NCBI GenBank assembly: GCA_916048095.2
Contig: OU696594.1
Span: forward strand, 282,001-346,000
Direction: 5' to 3'
Source: Sacculina carcini
Lineage: Eukaryota > Arthropoda > Thecostraca > Sacculinidae
DNA length: 64,000 nucleotides
Positions 30,663 through 42,335 of this stretch are shown here, one piece after another. The notes below the pieces were generated by a model. That model was given only the letters and a program-made list of their open reading frames with translations. It had not been told where the DNA came from and made no database searches. The first letter of the stretch is position 1. Each line of letters starts with the position of its first letter. Made by a program: the position numbers and the translations under genes.

Positions 30663-31086
30663 TGTAACAAAACTGAAGAGACTAAAATATATTACAGACA
30701 GGCGCGCGTGGGCATCACCGCCCCACGCGCGCCTACAAGACGTCACACTCCGATCGCACCACCAACACGACTCCAAGCTCACACCGTGACACACGGGAGC
30801 ACACACACACACGCACAGTCCTCACCCGCCGCAACAACCAATCAGCGGCGAGCCGGTCAATCGCTCGCCGCCGCGGGACATGCATACTCGACAAACGCAT
30901 ACACACACACACACACCGAAACAACTGCACACACTCACCGACACAGCTATACACACTCGCCCACACACTCTCGCACACAATATACAATTCAACCATACAC
31001 GATCACATATAGACACACTAACACGTTCACGCACACACAATCTTTCACACAACACTCTCTCTCTCACTGCACACAATCACACCACA
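30663..31086 (+). repeat. Left LTR of the two-LTR element
   Basis: 424 bp, TG to CA, CA-rich in its last half. Proline-, threonine- and histidine-rich frames here are translations of the simple sequence. Confidence 0.8.
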
Positions 31087-31794
31087 CCTCCACCTGTTTT
31101 TAAAGAAACATAAATCAACAAAAAACCGCGAACCAAGCAAACCAGGAAAAATGAACCAATAACCAAAATCTAATTAGACGACGGCCTCCACCAGATGCAT
31201 ACACCTTGGCTGCGGCGAGGCACAACACGTCAGGCCCCAGCGTCCACCGCGCTCCCGCCTCTGCCCGTGCTCTTCAGTGCTTCGCCGCAGCCTGCCGTCT
31301 TCTTCATCACCGGCTGCCGCGACAGGGCACAACACTTCGACCCCAGCACCCACTATGCTCCCGTCGACTCCAGTGCTCTTCAGCACCATGCCGCAAACAG
31401 CCGGGACGTCACCGTTCACACAGGCCACGCCGTCGCCGTCGTTCGTCATGTTTTCCTCCGGCTTCAGCAACCCCTCTCTGTCACCTGTCGTCCAGCACCA
31501 GCATCCTCCACGAGCGATCGTCGCCTCCACTGACAATCCTGTAGTTGCCCGGCGACGTGCCTTACACCAGTGCAGGCGAGACGACCAGCAACCCTCGGCC
31601 ACAGCTCCTCAGCTGCCTCCCGCCGGCATCATGCTGCACTGCCGTCCCCCTGCACACCAACCTGACACGCCGCCGAGCACCACCACCGCTGTTCTCCGCT
31701 GGTAGGCCGCTACTGATGCTGGAAGGCACCATCTCCGCTGCTGAAGCCGGGTCGCAGACAAAAATAATTCCAAAACAAAAAGGCCGAAATAGCT

Positions 31795-32220
31795 TGTAAC
31801 AAAACTGAAGAGACTAAAATATATTACAGACATGCGCGCGTGGGCATCACCGCCCCACGCGCGCCTACAAGACGTCACACTCCGATCGCACCACCAACAC
31901 GACTCCAAGCTCACACCGTGACACACGGGAGCACACACACACACGCACAGTCCTCACCCGCCGCAACAACCAATCAGCGGCGAGCCGGTCAATCGCTCGC
32001 CGCCGCGGGACATGCATACTCGACAAACGCATACACACACACACACACACCGAAACAACTGCACACACTCACCGACACAGCTATACACACTCGCCCACAC
32101 ACTCTCGCACACAATATACAATTCAACCATACACGATCACATATAGACACACTAACACGTTCACGCACACACAATCTTTCACACAACACTCTCTCTCTCA
32201 CTGCACACAATCACACCACA
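31795..32220 (+). repeat. Right LTR of the two-LTR element
   Basis: 426 bp, nearly identical to the left one, with a slightly longer CA run. A purine-rich stretch (CAAAAAGGCCGAAA) precedes it. Confidence 0.8.
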
Positions 32221-32739
32221 ATAATTAAAACAAGAATTTACAAATTTGACTTTTTCTATTGGTCGTTTTTCATCAATTTTCTTTGTGTTTGTTCCGTGTT
32301 TGAGTTCTGAATTATTCCGCACGACGGGCAGCTTTAAATATGAGGCGGGTTGTGGAAAAACATGTTTTCTAAATTGAAACATAAATTTCACATTTAGACT
32401 TTTATATTGGCTTAAACTTTCCTATGGGTTTGTTTTTCTTTTTCAATTTTCACTAATTTTTTGGTGAATTGAATATTAATTATATTTTAATAACTGTTCC
32501 GCACGACGGGCGGGCTCAAATGTATCTATAAAGAGTGGGTTTAAATGATAGCGAGGTATATGATATTTTGCCAGCAGTAAACATTCTAGCGATAAAAGTA
32601 GAATAGCTCTTAAACAAATGATTTTGGAGAATGATGTGAACCTTTAAATATATTTTGCGATCTGATGATATCATATATGTATTAGGAATAATACGTAGCA
32701 GAATATAGATTGCATAAAATAATATCGGCTGTAATATCA
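32219..32739. repeat. 520-bp direct duplication, copy 2
   Basis: Nearly identical to 30112-30633 and directly abutting the end of the second LTR at 32220. Confidence 0.9.
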
Positions 32740-33998
32740 AGGGCTGTAATATCGGTGTAATCCAAAAAATGACAACTGTATGAATATGATGCATTAGTGG
32801 AAGCATTAACCGGGAATTATGAGATAATATGATAATGGTGTATAATTATATCGCATTATGCAGCAAATGTGAATTTAGCTGCCTTACAGTTTGGTCCCGA
32901 TACTATATTGGCGGGTTGAGAGAAAAGTATTGGTGGGCCGCGTGTTTGGGACCCCTGGGGTAGATAATCTCAGTCTTCTGATTACAAATTATGATCGCAT
33001 CAGTATATTTTGTGATCACAAACTAATAAGTTAAATCACCTCAGACTAGGCTGAGAGCGGTCAAGATTGGATGGTTGGGTAGGTTTGACTCAGGTTATAT
33101 TGGGTTTTAGTGATAGCGGAAAATATATAAATTTTAACAATAAATATGATAGCGGTAAAAGTGAAATAGTACTTAAGCAAATGATATTAGGGAATGATGT
33201 TAAGTAATAAATATAGTTTGGAAACATTCTGTTGAAAAGATTTCATCATCTTTCATTGTTTGTTTCGTGTTTGTGTTCTGAATTATACCACACGACGGGC
33301 AGATTTATATATCAGTCGGGTTGAGGGATAATATTTGTCAAAATAAGAACAAAAATATTCACATTTAGACTTTTCTATTGGTTAAGATATTTATTGTTAC
33401 ATTTTTTGGTTTTCAATTTGTATTCATTATATTTTATGGATTTGATATGATTTTTATTGTATCAATTGTTCCGCACGACGGGTGTGTTTAAAAAAAGTGT
33501 TTTTTTAGATCATTTTTTCAAATGGTTCATTTAAAAAAGGTAATTTTTTTAAAAATAAAAATGTTCCGCGGGCAGCAACTATAGACAACAGAACGTTCAA
33601 TTTCCCCTGTAGAATTAATCCATACACAAAACCAATGGATTTGACTTCAAATATGAATTTTATTGTATGAATTGTTCCGCACGACGGGCGGGTGTAAAAA
33701 AAGTGTTTCCATTTTTTAGTTCATTTTTTCAAATGGTTCATTTGAAAAAAGGTTTGTTTTTTTAAATAAAAATGGTGTTCGAGTTCTGAATTATTCCTAA
33801 CGTCGGGCGGGTTTAAATATGAGGCGGGTTGAGTGAAAATATTTTGTCAAAATAAAATTAAAAATAATGAAATTTAGACCTTTTAATTGATTAAGGTTTT
33901 CATGACTTTGCCTTATTTATTTTTAATTTGCAATTTTTTTATGAATTGCTCCGCACAACGGGCGGGTTTTAATGCTAGTCTATATATATATAAAAGAT

Positions 33999-34193
33999 TG
34001 TAACGCTTAGACTCCACAAGTATACAAACACCGGCCACGGCGTGGAACAGAATAAGAATGTATTGCATTTCCTGCGGGCTTATATAGGGTCGGTCAGGTC
34101 ATGTCGTGTCATCAGTTGATTGGTCCACGTCAGCAGTAACACGGTCACACATACAGGACAAATCCGTCAATACACAAAGCGCGTAACATTACA
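33999..34193 (-). mobile_element. Solo-LTR-like sequence, right-arm copy
   Basis: Reverse complement of 15923-16117. TATA and CCAAT motifs are conserved in both copies. It starts 20 bp after the CTAG end of the Helitron-like unit. Confidence 0.45.
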
Positions 34194-34377
34194 TTAATTT
34201 ACAAACATTAATTAAGGCGATGATTCATAAAAACATAATATTCAAACGTAACTAAATTAAATGATCACATATCAATTCATAAAAAGAAACAACAAACAAC
34301 CGCAGCTCACACACTCTCGATGAGGGATGCCAATTGAGACCAATCTGGGTCACAAATTGTTGCAACTCACTATAAGA

Positions 34378-34847
34378 TCCTCTGTGTGTGGGTGTGTGTG
34401 TCTGTGTGTCTGTGTGTCTGTCCAACCCTCCTTGGTCCATATTCTATTAGCTATTATTTGGCCACCTATAGGCCTACCTGCTAACAATTTATACCATCAC
34501 GCTGGAAATTTTCTTGTCTACACTTTAGATTAAGTTTTAAATTTCAAAAATGAAATCAAAAAAAGTTATAGCGGTGAAAAGACAAAATGAACCCTGAAAA
34601 ATGCGAAAATTTTGGTCAATTTTCTGAAGACTACTCCTCCTAAACCAGCAATGGTACAACTATACAAATTATACCACTGTGTAGAAAATTTCTGGTCTAC
34701 TCAACAAAGTATAATTTATACCCCAAAAATTAAATATAAAACATGTAAAATAGAAAAAAAATAAATCTACATTCAAAATTTTATTTGAACTCCACCCGTC
34801 CGATTTTCTATACTTATTTCTCTATTTCTCAAAATTAATAATCACAC
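34378..34847 (+). repeat. Helitron-like 5' segment, diverged, plus orientation
   Basis: It starts AGATCCTCTGTGTGTG, then CCCTCCTTGGTCCAT, GCTAACAATTTATACCATCAC and the diverged monomer type. It is more diverged than the other copies and joins a gag fragment at about 34848. It has no terminal TC. Confidence 0.65.
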
Positions 34848-35396
34848 ATAGCAGGCCAGCAGCTGGGCGTTGACTTGACCTCCAATTAGATCCGTCCCAT
34901 CCTTAAACAACTGCCATTTTCTGGTGAATGCAGCCCATTCGTCTTCCCTGACATTTTGTTGAATCGTTGGGCGGTTTATCTTCGGCGGTTTCTGTCGTGA
35001 ATGGCTGACGTCATGTACGTTCTTCTGATGTAGTTGCATCAGTGCGATACATGTAGACATGTCGTCACCTGTCTTGACTTCTCCGCACCCGGCTGATTCA
35101 CACGTGAGAGAGACTGGCATGTTGGATGTATGTGACGAACTTCTTGACTCAATGGAAAAACATGATCAAAAGTGACATTCGTGGAGATGTATATTCAAAC
35201 TCACGAATGTTTTTCCCTGGAAAATTACACCAATAACGAAATAAACAACAATAAAGAGATACACTGACACGCACAATATCAATTGAACCCCACAACAAGT
35301 ACAGTACAGTAGCGTGATATAAACCCACACGTTCAAGCGTATAGACCGGGTTTACGTACTGAGCTGTGCAACGCAATTATGCACTGACATATTGCT
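34848..35396 (-). mobile_element. Gypsy-type family C fragment (leader and gag start), fossil
   Basis: The stretch matches the leader and the first part of gag at 24016-24545 in reverse orientation. It is cut at both sides. A broken fragment with no LTR. Confidence 0.85.
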
Positions 35397-35947
35397 ACAT
35401 ATTACACCCGCCCGTCGTGCGGAACAATTCATACAATAAAATTCATATTTGAAGTCAAATCCATTGGTTTTGTGTATGGATTAATTCTACAGGAGAAATT
35501 GAACGTTCTGTTGTCTATAGTTGCTGCCCGCGGAACATTTTTATTTTTAAAAAAATCACTTTTTTTAAATGAACCATTTGAAGAAATGATCTAAAGAAAA
35601 CACTTTTTTTAAACCCACCCGTCGTGCGGAACAATTGATACAATAAAAATCATATCAAATCCATAAAATATAATGAATACAAATTGAAAACCAAAAAATG
35701 TAACCTATAAATATCTTAACCAATAGAAAAGTCTAAATGTGAATATTTTTGTTCTTATTTTGACAAATATTATCCCTCAACCCGACTGATATATAAATCT
35801 GCCCGTCGTGTGGTATAATTCAGAACACAAACACGAAACAAACAATGAAAGATGATGAAATCTTTTCAACAGAATGTTTCCAAACTATATTCTATTTTCT
35901 ATATTATTATATATATCTATATTATTCTATTCTATATTCTATTTTAT
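35397..35947 (-). repeat. Helitron-like hairpin modules and an AT-rich stretch
   Basis: Hairpin modules at about 35408, 35615 and 35803, collinear with 16431-16900. The last 70 bp (35880-35947) is TATTCTATTC-type low-complexity DNA. No gene. Confidence 0.75.
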
Positions 35948-36247
35948 TATGTTATCAAATAACGACATACGGAAATAGATCCTAGGTAACACGGACATCG
36001 ACAACAAGACACTGAATGACACACTCGCTCTGGTGGACAGCCGGGAGACTGCGTGTAGAGCTATGGAGGGCATCAGCGCGGGTGTCGCCACCAGCTCCTA
36101 CAAGAAAACAACGCGCCGTAGATTCAACCCTCGTCCAGGCCCGACCGTCAGTGAAGGTACAAACGACCAGGCCATAATGCGGTGTCGCTGCGGCCGCCTC
36201 ACGCCTAAATTTGGCGTTGTCAGAGGCAAACACAAGCAATTTGACAC

Positions 36248-37779
36248 ATGTCAGACCCTCTTTTTCCTCGATTGCTCCGTCTACCACAGCACGTTTTCTT
36301 ACCAAACTTCAGAGGTCTAAATGTCCCACTGACCCCATACAATTTTCTGCTCTCTCTGATGCTATTATACTCCTTACTCCACTTTTCACATATATGGTTA
36401 ACTCTTCTTTCCTTCACGGTTCATTCTTAGCTTCCAAACACGCCACTATACTGCCGATTCTCAAAAAATCCAATCTTGATCCCTCTCTGCCATGCAACTA
36501 TCGTCCAATTTCTATTCTATCTCTGTCCTCCAAGCTTCTAGAATCTGCCATCCTTGTTCAATTACGGCCTATCATCTTGCCTGTTCTCGATCCCTGCCAA
36601 TCTGGTTTTGTATCTCAGCACTCTACCGAAACACTTCTTCTCTGCCTCTCCAATGATCTATTCTCTAATTTTTCATTTGGAAATTCCGTGCTTCTGATTT
36701 CCTTAGATTTTTCTGCTGCCTTCGATCTAGTCGACCACGAAATCTTATGCTGCGATCTTGCTCATCTAGGCCTCACATCTACTGCACTTTCTCTTCTTAC
36801 CTCATATCTAAATGATCGTTCCTATTCTGTTCGCAGTAATGCGGCTTTATCGTGCGACTTTCCTCTCACCTCTGGGGTTCCACAAGGCTCACTTCTTGGT
36901 CCTTTACTTTTCAACTTATACGTATCATCCCTTTGTCCTATTCTCCGCAGCTATCCAGTTTCATTTCACATATACGCTGACGACATCCAAATTTATTTTC
37001 CTCTTTCTCCTCATTCTTCAAATTTGGTCTCTATGCTGCTCACCCAGATTTCTTCTTGGGCTGCTTCACGTAAACTTGTTCTCAACCCTGACAAAACCGA
37101 ATATCTAGTCTTTCACCCTCCTCGAATTTCTCCTCACTCTATCAACCTTCCGCTAGCCAATCAAATGCGCAATTTGGGTGTCTTGTTCGATCCTAACCTT
37201 TCTTTCTCGACTCATTTTTCTCAGCGTATCCGCTCGTGCCGCTTTTTACTCCGACAATTTTACCCTATTCGTTCGTCGATTGATGTCTCATCCGCTAGTC
37301 TTCTGGTAAACTCCTATATCTTTTCTAAGATCGACTATTGCAACTCGCTTTTCTTCCATCTTCCCTTGAAATCTATCCGCCAACTCCAAGCAGTGATCAA
37401 CCTTGCTTGCCGGTTTGTACTGAGGCTTCCTCCGCGAACCCCTACTTCGGTGCATATCCGACAGCTCGGTTGGTTACCTGCTCTTTCTCGTATCCGCTAT
37501 AAGGTATGTTGTCTGGTCTTCAAACTTATACACTCTCCCTCTTCTCCTTCATATCTCCGTTCCCTATTGACTCTCAATAATCGCACTTCTTGTCGCATTC
37601 CTGTGCCATTAGTCTGTCCTCCTGCTCTTAATCAATCCTCTTGGTCATCCAAATCTTTTTATTTCTCTGCTCCTCGTATCTATAACTCGCTTCCATCTTA
37701 CCTTCACCACAAGTCTTCATTCCGATCCTTTTCTGCTGATCTTCATAAATATCTGCTCACTCGTTCTCTTGATGACTAA
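36248..37779 (+). CDS. LINE reverse transcriptase (N-terminally truncated)
   Basis: An open frame to the stop at 37777-37779. RT motifs in order: NYRPISILSLSSKLLES, YQSGF-like CQSGFVSQHSTETLL, LDFSAAFDLVDHEIL, SGVPQGSLLGPLLFNLYV, the intact catalytic YADD in FHIYADDIQIYF, then KTEYLVFHPPR and NLGVLFDPNL. No start codon belongs to this frame: the endonuclease and part of the RT N-terminus are lost by truncation. Apparent in-frame residues upstream come from a shifted reading of the gag fragment. All the palm motifs look intact, in line with recent insertion. It lacks the domains needed for its own mobility. Confidence 0.88.
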
Positions 37780-38271
37780 ATGTATTATTTGTCTTTGGTT
37801 ATATGTGTGTTGTTCGTGCTGATCGTCCTGTGTTGTACCCTCGTTGTTCTTGCTTGATATTTGTCTTTTTACTCACTGTGAATTATCTGTTTTCGTTGCT
37901 GCGTCCCGTTTTTGCATCCCTTGCATTCGTCGTTGTCTGGTCAGGCTTCGCCCTGCTACTGGTAACCGTGTAATTCCAGTACAACCAGATTCATGGTCGA
38001 GTTGTCGGCGACTAAACCGGCTCCCCCACTGTTCTGCAGTGAGGAGGGTGGCTAGACACCCGACAGGAAAAAAACAAAACCTGTTTCAAGGGCGGATGAG
38101 CTATCTGATAGCCAACGGCCATCTAGCATGTTCCAGTTTGCAAACGTGTTTTCATTTTTCTATTTGTGCCTACTCCCTGCTCGCTGTTATGTTCCTGTCG
38201 GTTGTCTTTTTCGCGCCTGTGTATAAATATGTGCGCTATATTAATTATATGTTGTTGTTGTTGTTGTTGTT
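36248..38271 (+). mobile_element. 5'-truncated LINE (CR1/L2-group-like), subfamily A, copy 2
   Basis: The copy starts at 36248 in the gag of element C and ends with a (GTT)n tail at 38251-38271. The gag sequence resumes at the exact next base (ACACATGT before, CTGGATTG after), so there is no target duplication beyond one or two ambiguous bases. It is about 2.0 kb, longer than the near-identical copy at 2272-3556. Confidence 0.9.
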
Positions 38272-41200
38272 GTCTGGATTGTTGGAAGAAATCTCGCGCA
38301 ACTGGATCCAAGAGATCACAAAACAGAAACGATCATGCAGAGGCGACATTTCATCATGTAGCAAGCTCCGGCGAGGGAAGCGTGTGCTCACTCGACGTCC
38401 TACCACACCCGACACTGAGACTGAACGTGGCAGTGGATGAAGAGTCGTACAAGGCTATGAATCACAAACCGCCACCAATGCACCCTGTGAAGATTGACGT
38501 CGTGGCCGACTCGGGAGCGCAAACATGTCTGATGGGGGCACCGTTACTCAAGACAAAGGGGCTGGATAAGCGTCACTTGATGAAGACAAAAAAATGCATT
38601 ATAGCAGCCAACAACAAGAAGATAAATGTGATCGGCGAAGTTCTTCTCAGACTGTCCGGTCACGATAAATCCAGAAAGGAACACTCCACTTCGGTCGTCG
38701 GATACGTCACCGATTTATCCGACAGATTTTACTTGAGCCAGTCGGCCATGGCAGATCTCGAATTCATCGATCACAACTTTCCTCAGATATGTGCAGCCAA
38801 CAGACAGCTGACGTGCCACAGCATAGCGGAGGCTAGAAAACACCTTCAGGCCGAGTGTGGCTGCCCGCTTCGAACAGAACCACCCCCTCTTCCTGAACGG
38901 TTGCCATTTACGCCATCAAGCGCGTCGATAGAGCAAATGAAGCAGTGGATACTCAGCAGATACGCTTCGTCCACATTTAATGTGTGTCCACACCAACCTC
39001 TCCCAGCGATGTCGGGACCACCAATGGAAATTCGTATAGATTGCTCAGTGCGGCCAGTGGTGACCAAGAGACCTCCTAATGTTCCAATTCATTGGCAAGA
39101 GGACACATTGAAGCAAATAGAGAGGGATGTGGCATTGGGTGTAATCGAGCCTGTGCCACCGAACACACCTGTGACTTGGCTCCATAACATGGTTTTGACA
39201 CCTAAGTCAGATGGCACACCGCGCCGCACGGTCGATCTTCAACCGCTGAATAGACACTGCGTGCGAGAAACCCACCACACCGTACCACCTGTCAAACAGG
39301 CCAGAGTGGTACCCAGAGGTACAATAAAAACTGTGGTGGATGCTTGGAACGTGTTCCACTCTATTGAAATCTGCCCAGAAGATAGGCACATGACAACATT
39401 TTTGACGGAACAAGGCAGGTATCGATACAAAAGAGCACCTATGGGTTTTTTGGCGTCCCAGGATGCATACACACAAAGATACGACACAATCATTGCGGAT
39501 GTGGTGAGAAAGACAAAGTGTGTTGACGACACCCTTTTGTGGGACGGAGACATCCAGACGCATTGGTGGCGCGTGATGGAATATTTGTCTCTTGTGGGAC
39601 AAAAAGGCATAGTGTTGAACCCGTCAAAATTCCAATTTTCGAGTACCACGGTTGAGTTTGCCGGTTTCGAGATCACCGACCATGAAGTGAAGCCGATGGC
39701 AAAGCATTTGAATGTCATAGCACAGTTTCCGACACCGAAAAACATAACTGACATAAGGGCATGATTCGCTCTGATAAACCAGGTATCACACTACGGTCGG
39801 CTCACTAGCATCATGGCGACGTTTAGACCACTGTTGAGCTCAAAAGCAAAATTCTATTGGTGTGAACAGCTAGACAATGCATTCCGGGAGTCTAAAAAGC
39901 ATATAATTCAAAAGATTCATGAGGGTGTGGAGATTTTTGACCCTCGAAGGCGGACATGTCTAAATCCGGATTTTTCTAAAACCGGAATTGGGTATTGGCT
40001 CCGGCAAAAGTATTGTCGATGTGACTCAATCAAGCCCGGATGCTGTGAGGATGGTTGGAAGATAACTATTGCTGGATCCAGATTTCTTCGTGATGCGGAA
40101 ATTAGGTATGCTCCAGTCGAAGGCGAGGCTCTAGCCGTGGCCTGGACATTGGAAGACAGTCGTTTCTTCACTCTTGGATGCAGCGACCTGGTAATCACCA
40201 CAGACCACAAGCCGTTAACAAAGATTCTCGGAGACCAGGAGTTAGCTGACATAGCAGACCCAAGATTGTTCCGCATCAAACAAAGAACGCTGCCGTGGAA
40301 GTATCGCATAGTTCACGTACCGGGCGCAAGCATACCAGCGGCGGATAGCGCTTCTAGATACCCAGCGAATGCAGGTCACACCTTATGCGAAGAGTACGAG
40401 ACAGAGTTGGAAAAGACTAGCTACTTGTACGTCATACGGGTTCACGAAACGAACGACGACATGGAGACATCTCTGATTGCCGCATCAAATCGAAGGCACA
40501 TGAATTAGAAGCTGTAACTTGGGAAAAAGTGAGAGACATGACATCTAGAGATGACGTGCTCAGACTACTTTCGCCTCTGATTGAGCAAGGATTTCCGGCA
40601 TCGAGAGATAAAATACCAGAGCCACTCCAACCGTTTTGGCAATTCCGAGATAAATTATCAATAGTGGACGGGGTCATTATGATGGATAATCGGATCGTAA
40701 TCCCGACCGAGTTGCGCGAAGAGGTACTCCGAGTTCTCCACGCAGCACATCAAGGTACAACTAAAATGTTGAATAGAGCAGCGGGTGTGGTATTCTGGCC
40801 TCAACTATCCAAAGACATCGAGAACACCAGGGCCAGATGCCAAGACTGCTGGTTTATGTCACCGTCACAAGCGCGCATGCCTCCAGCCACGCCTGTCACT
40901 CCAACCAGTCCATTTCAATCAATCGCTGCGGATTATTTTGAGCTTCAAGGTACGCATTACTTGGTGATCGTTGATCGGTTCAGCGGATGGCCACACATTG
41001 TAGCGTCATCCACAGGCACCAAAGGTTTCTTGAAAGCCCTTCTCAACTATTGCTCTACTTTAGGCGTACCACAAGAGATTAGCACCGATTGTGGCGCTGA
41101 ATTTACTGCCAAAGAAACAGAAGATTTTCTTCAACGATGGGGCATATCACATCGTGTGTCGTCCGCTTACCATGCTCAAGCTAATGGACGCGCAGAAATA

Positions 41201-42201
41201 GCGGTAAAATCTATGAAAAGATTGATGAAATCGCACACCAGTGCTCAAGGTGGCATCGACACGGAAGCGATTTCCGCCGGATTGCTGCAGTATCGCAATA
41301 CACCAGACCCAGAAACCTCGATGTCACCATCGCAAGTAGTATTCGGCAGAAATATTCGTGACCTGTTGCCAGTCGCACAAGGGACGCAGATATTCGACAA
41401 CAATGTAGTTCACCCCATATGGCGAGACAACTGGCTCAAACATGAAGAAGCGTTGAGAGTACAGTTCGCTAAACAGGTAGACACACTCCGTCCAGGTACG
41501 CGTCGGCTACATACTTTAGCAATGGGTGACAAGTTACTTGTTCAAAATCAAACAGGCCGACATAAACGCTGGGACCGATCCGGAACTGTGGTCGATGTGA
41601 GACCACATGGGCAGTATGTGATCAAGATTGACGGGTCAGGCAGACTATCTTTGAGAAACCGACAATTCTTGAAAAAGATTGTGAGTTTCATGGCTGACAA
41701 ACCCTTTGATCAGATGGCACGAAGTTTACGCATACCAATCCAGCCAGAGGATGACTCAACAGGCCCACAAGCGAATCTTCAGTCAGCAGGAAAATCTTAC
41801 GATAACCAACGACAAGACCTGGCACGCCACTTTGTCTCTCAACCAGCGACGTAGGTCGGTGTCAGCCCTCCACCAACAGAGGATACATATGATGGCGAGA
41901 GCACCAGTGGTGAACAATGCGACGGCGAACCCGCCATCGGTGATAGTGCTGGTGACACCGGCCACCAGGAAGCGAACGTGCCAGCTGCCAGTGATGCGAA
42001 AGGCTCGGCTTCTTCGGAGGAAGGTTCAAATGAAAATCTGCCCACATCACCCAAGCCTAACCAGACATCGCCATGTACTCGTCCCAGGCGGGTGCGACGA
42101 CCGCCGTCGCGTTTGAACGATTACGTGGTCTACTCGTCGAAGTGCACCGATGAGATTCTTCAAGAATTCACATCGTCATCTCACTCTGTGAACTGGGGGG
42201 A

Positions 42202-42335
42202 TGTCGAATAATGAAAACTCCAACGGTAGATGGCGTTAGTTTCAACGGGTGAATCACAACGGGTGAATGAACTTGAACTTGACCAGTGAATGTGAACTTG
42301 TATTGGTGTAACCCAGTTCAATTTGTGTACTATCA
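42202..42335 (+). repeat. LTR of family C
   Basis: About 134 bp from TGTCGAATAATG to ACTATCA. The left end is fixed by the G-rich tract before it. The right end is inferred from a CA ending just before a possible primer site (TGGAACGGCGAG), so it is less certain. Confidence 0.65.

Larger units (their letters stand above)
30663..32220 (+). mobile_element. Small two-LTR element without pol (TRIM-like)
   Basis: Direct repeats of 424 bp (30663-31086) and 426 bp (31795-32220), both starting TGTAACAAAACTG and ending CACACCACA, flank 708 bp of internal DNA. The LTRs are about 99 percent identical, so the element is young. The interior is GC-rich and has several overlapping open frames on both strands but nothing like gag, RT or integrase. 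It looks structurally whole as a non-autonomous element. There is no short target duplication; the flanks are instead a 520-bp direct repeat. The LTR holds a perfect inverted repeat, GGCGCGCGTGGG / CCCACGCGCGCC, near its start (30702-30734). Confidence 0.75.
28751..33978 (+). mobile_element. Helitron-like non-autonomous unit, right-arm copy
   Basis: The family in plus orientation: A, then TCTATATATATAAAACAG at 28751, a GTGTGTCTGTCTG-type microsatellite, the GTAACCACTTGGTG block, a diverged monomer, one 341-bp monomer, then hairpin modules at about 29818, 30203, 30388, 32498, 33283, 33472, 33676 and 33791. It ends with hairpin CCGCACAACGGGCGG, TTTTAATG and CTAG at 33975-33978, followed by T. 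The TC start, 3' hairpin, CTAG end and A|T site together match Helitron rules. No replication protein is coded. Confidence 0.72.
35948..42335 (+). mobile_element. Ty3/Gypsy-type element C with pol and 3' LTR, interrupted by a LINE
   Basis: The largest copy of family C. It begins inside gag, is interrupted by the LINE 36248-38271, and continues through protease (DSGAQTCLMG near 38500), RT (catalytic VDD near 39525), RNase H (TDHKPLTKIL near 40200) and integrase (AADYFELQGTHYL and IVDRFSGW near 40930-40990, STDCGAEF near 41090, NGRAEIAVKSMK near 41190). A G-rich tract (CTGGGGGGA) leads into the 3' LTR at 42202. The domain order is that of Ty3/Gypsy. Broken: the 5' end is missing and, besides the LINE, there are about three breaks. 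Confidence 0.85.

Noticed and set aside
30663-31110. Long histidine/threonine-rich open frames on both strands, repeated at 31795-32310
   Set aside because: They lie in CA-rich LTR DNA; composition explains the lack of stops and there is no domain.
31174-31705. Several overlapping 110-140-codon frames in the interior of the two-LTR element
   Set aside because: Both strands and all frames are open because the DNA is GC-rich; none shows gag, RT or integrase motifs.
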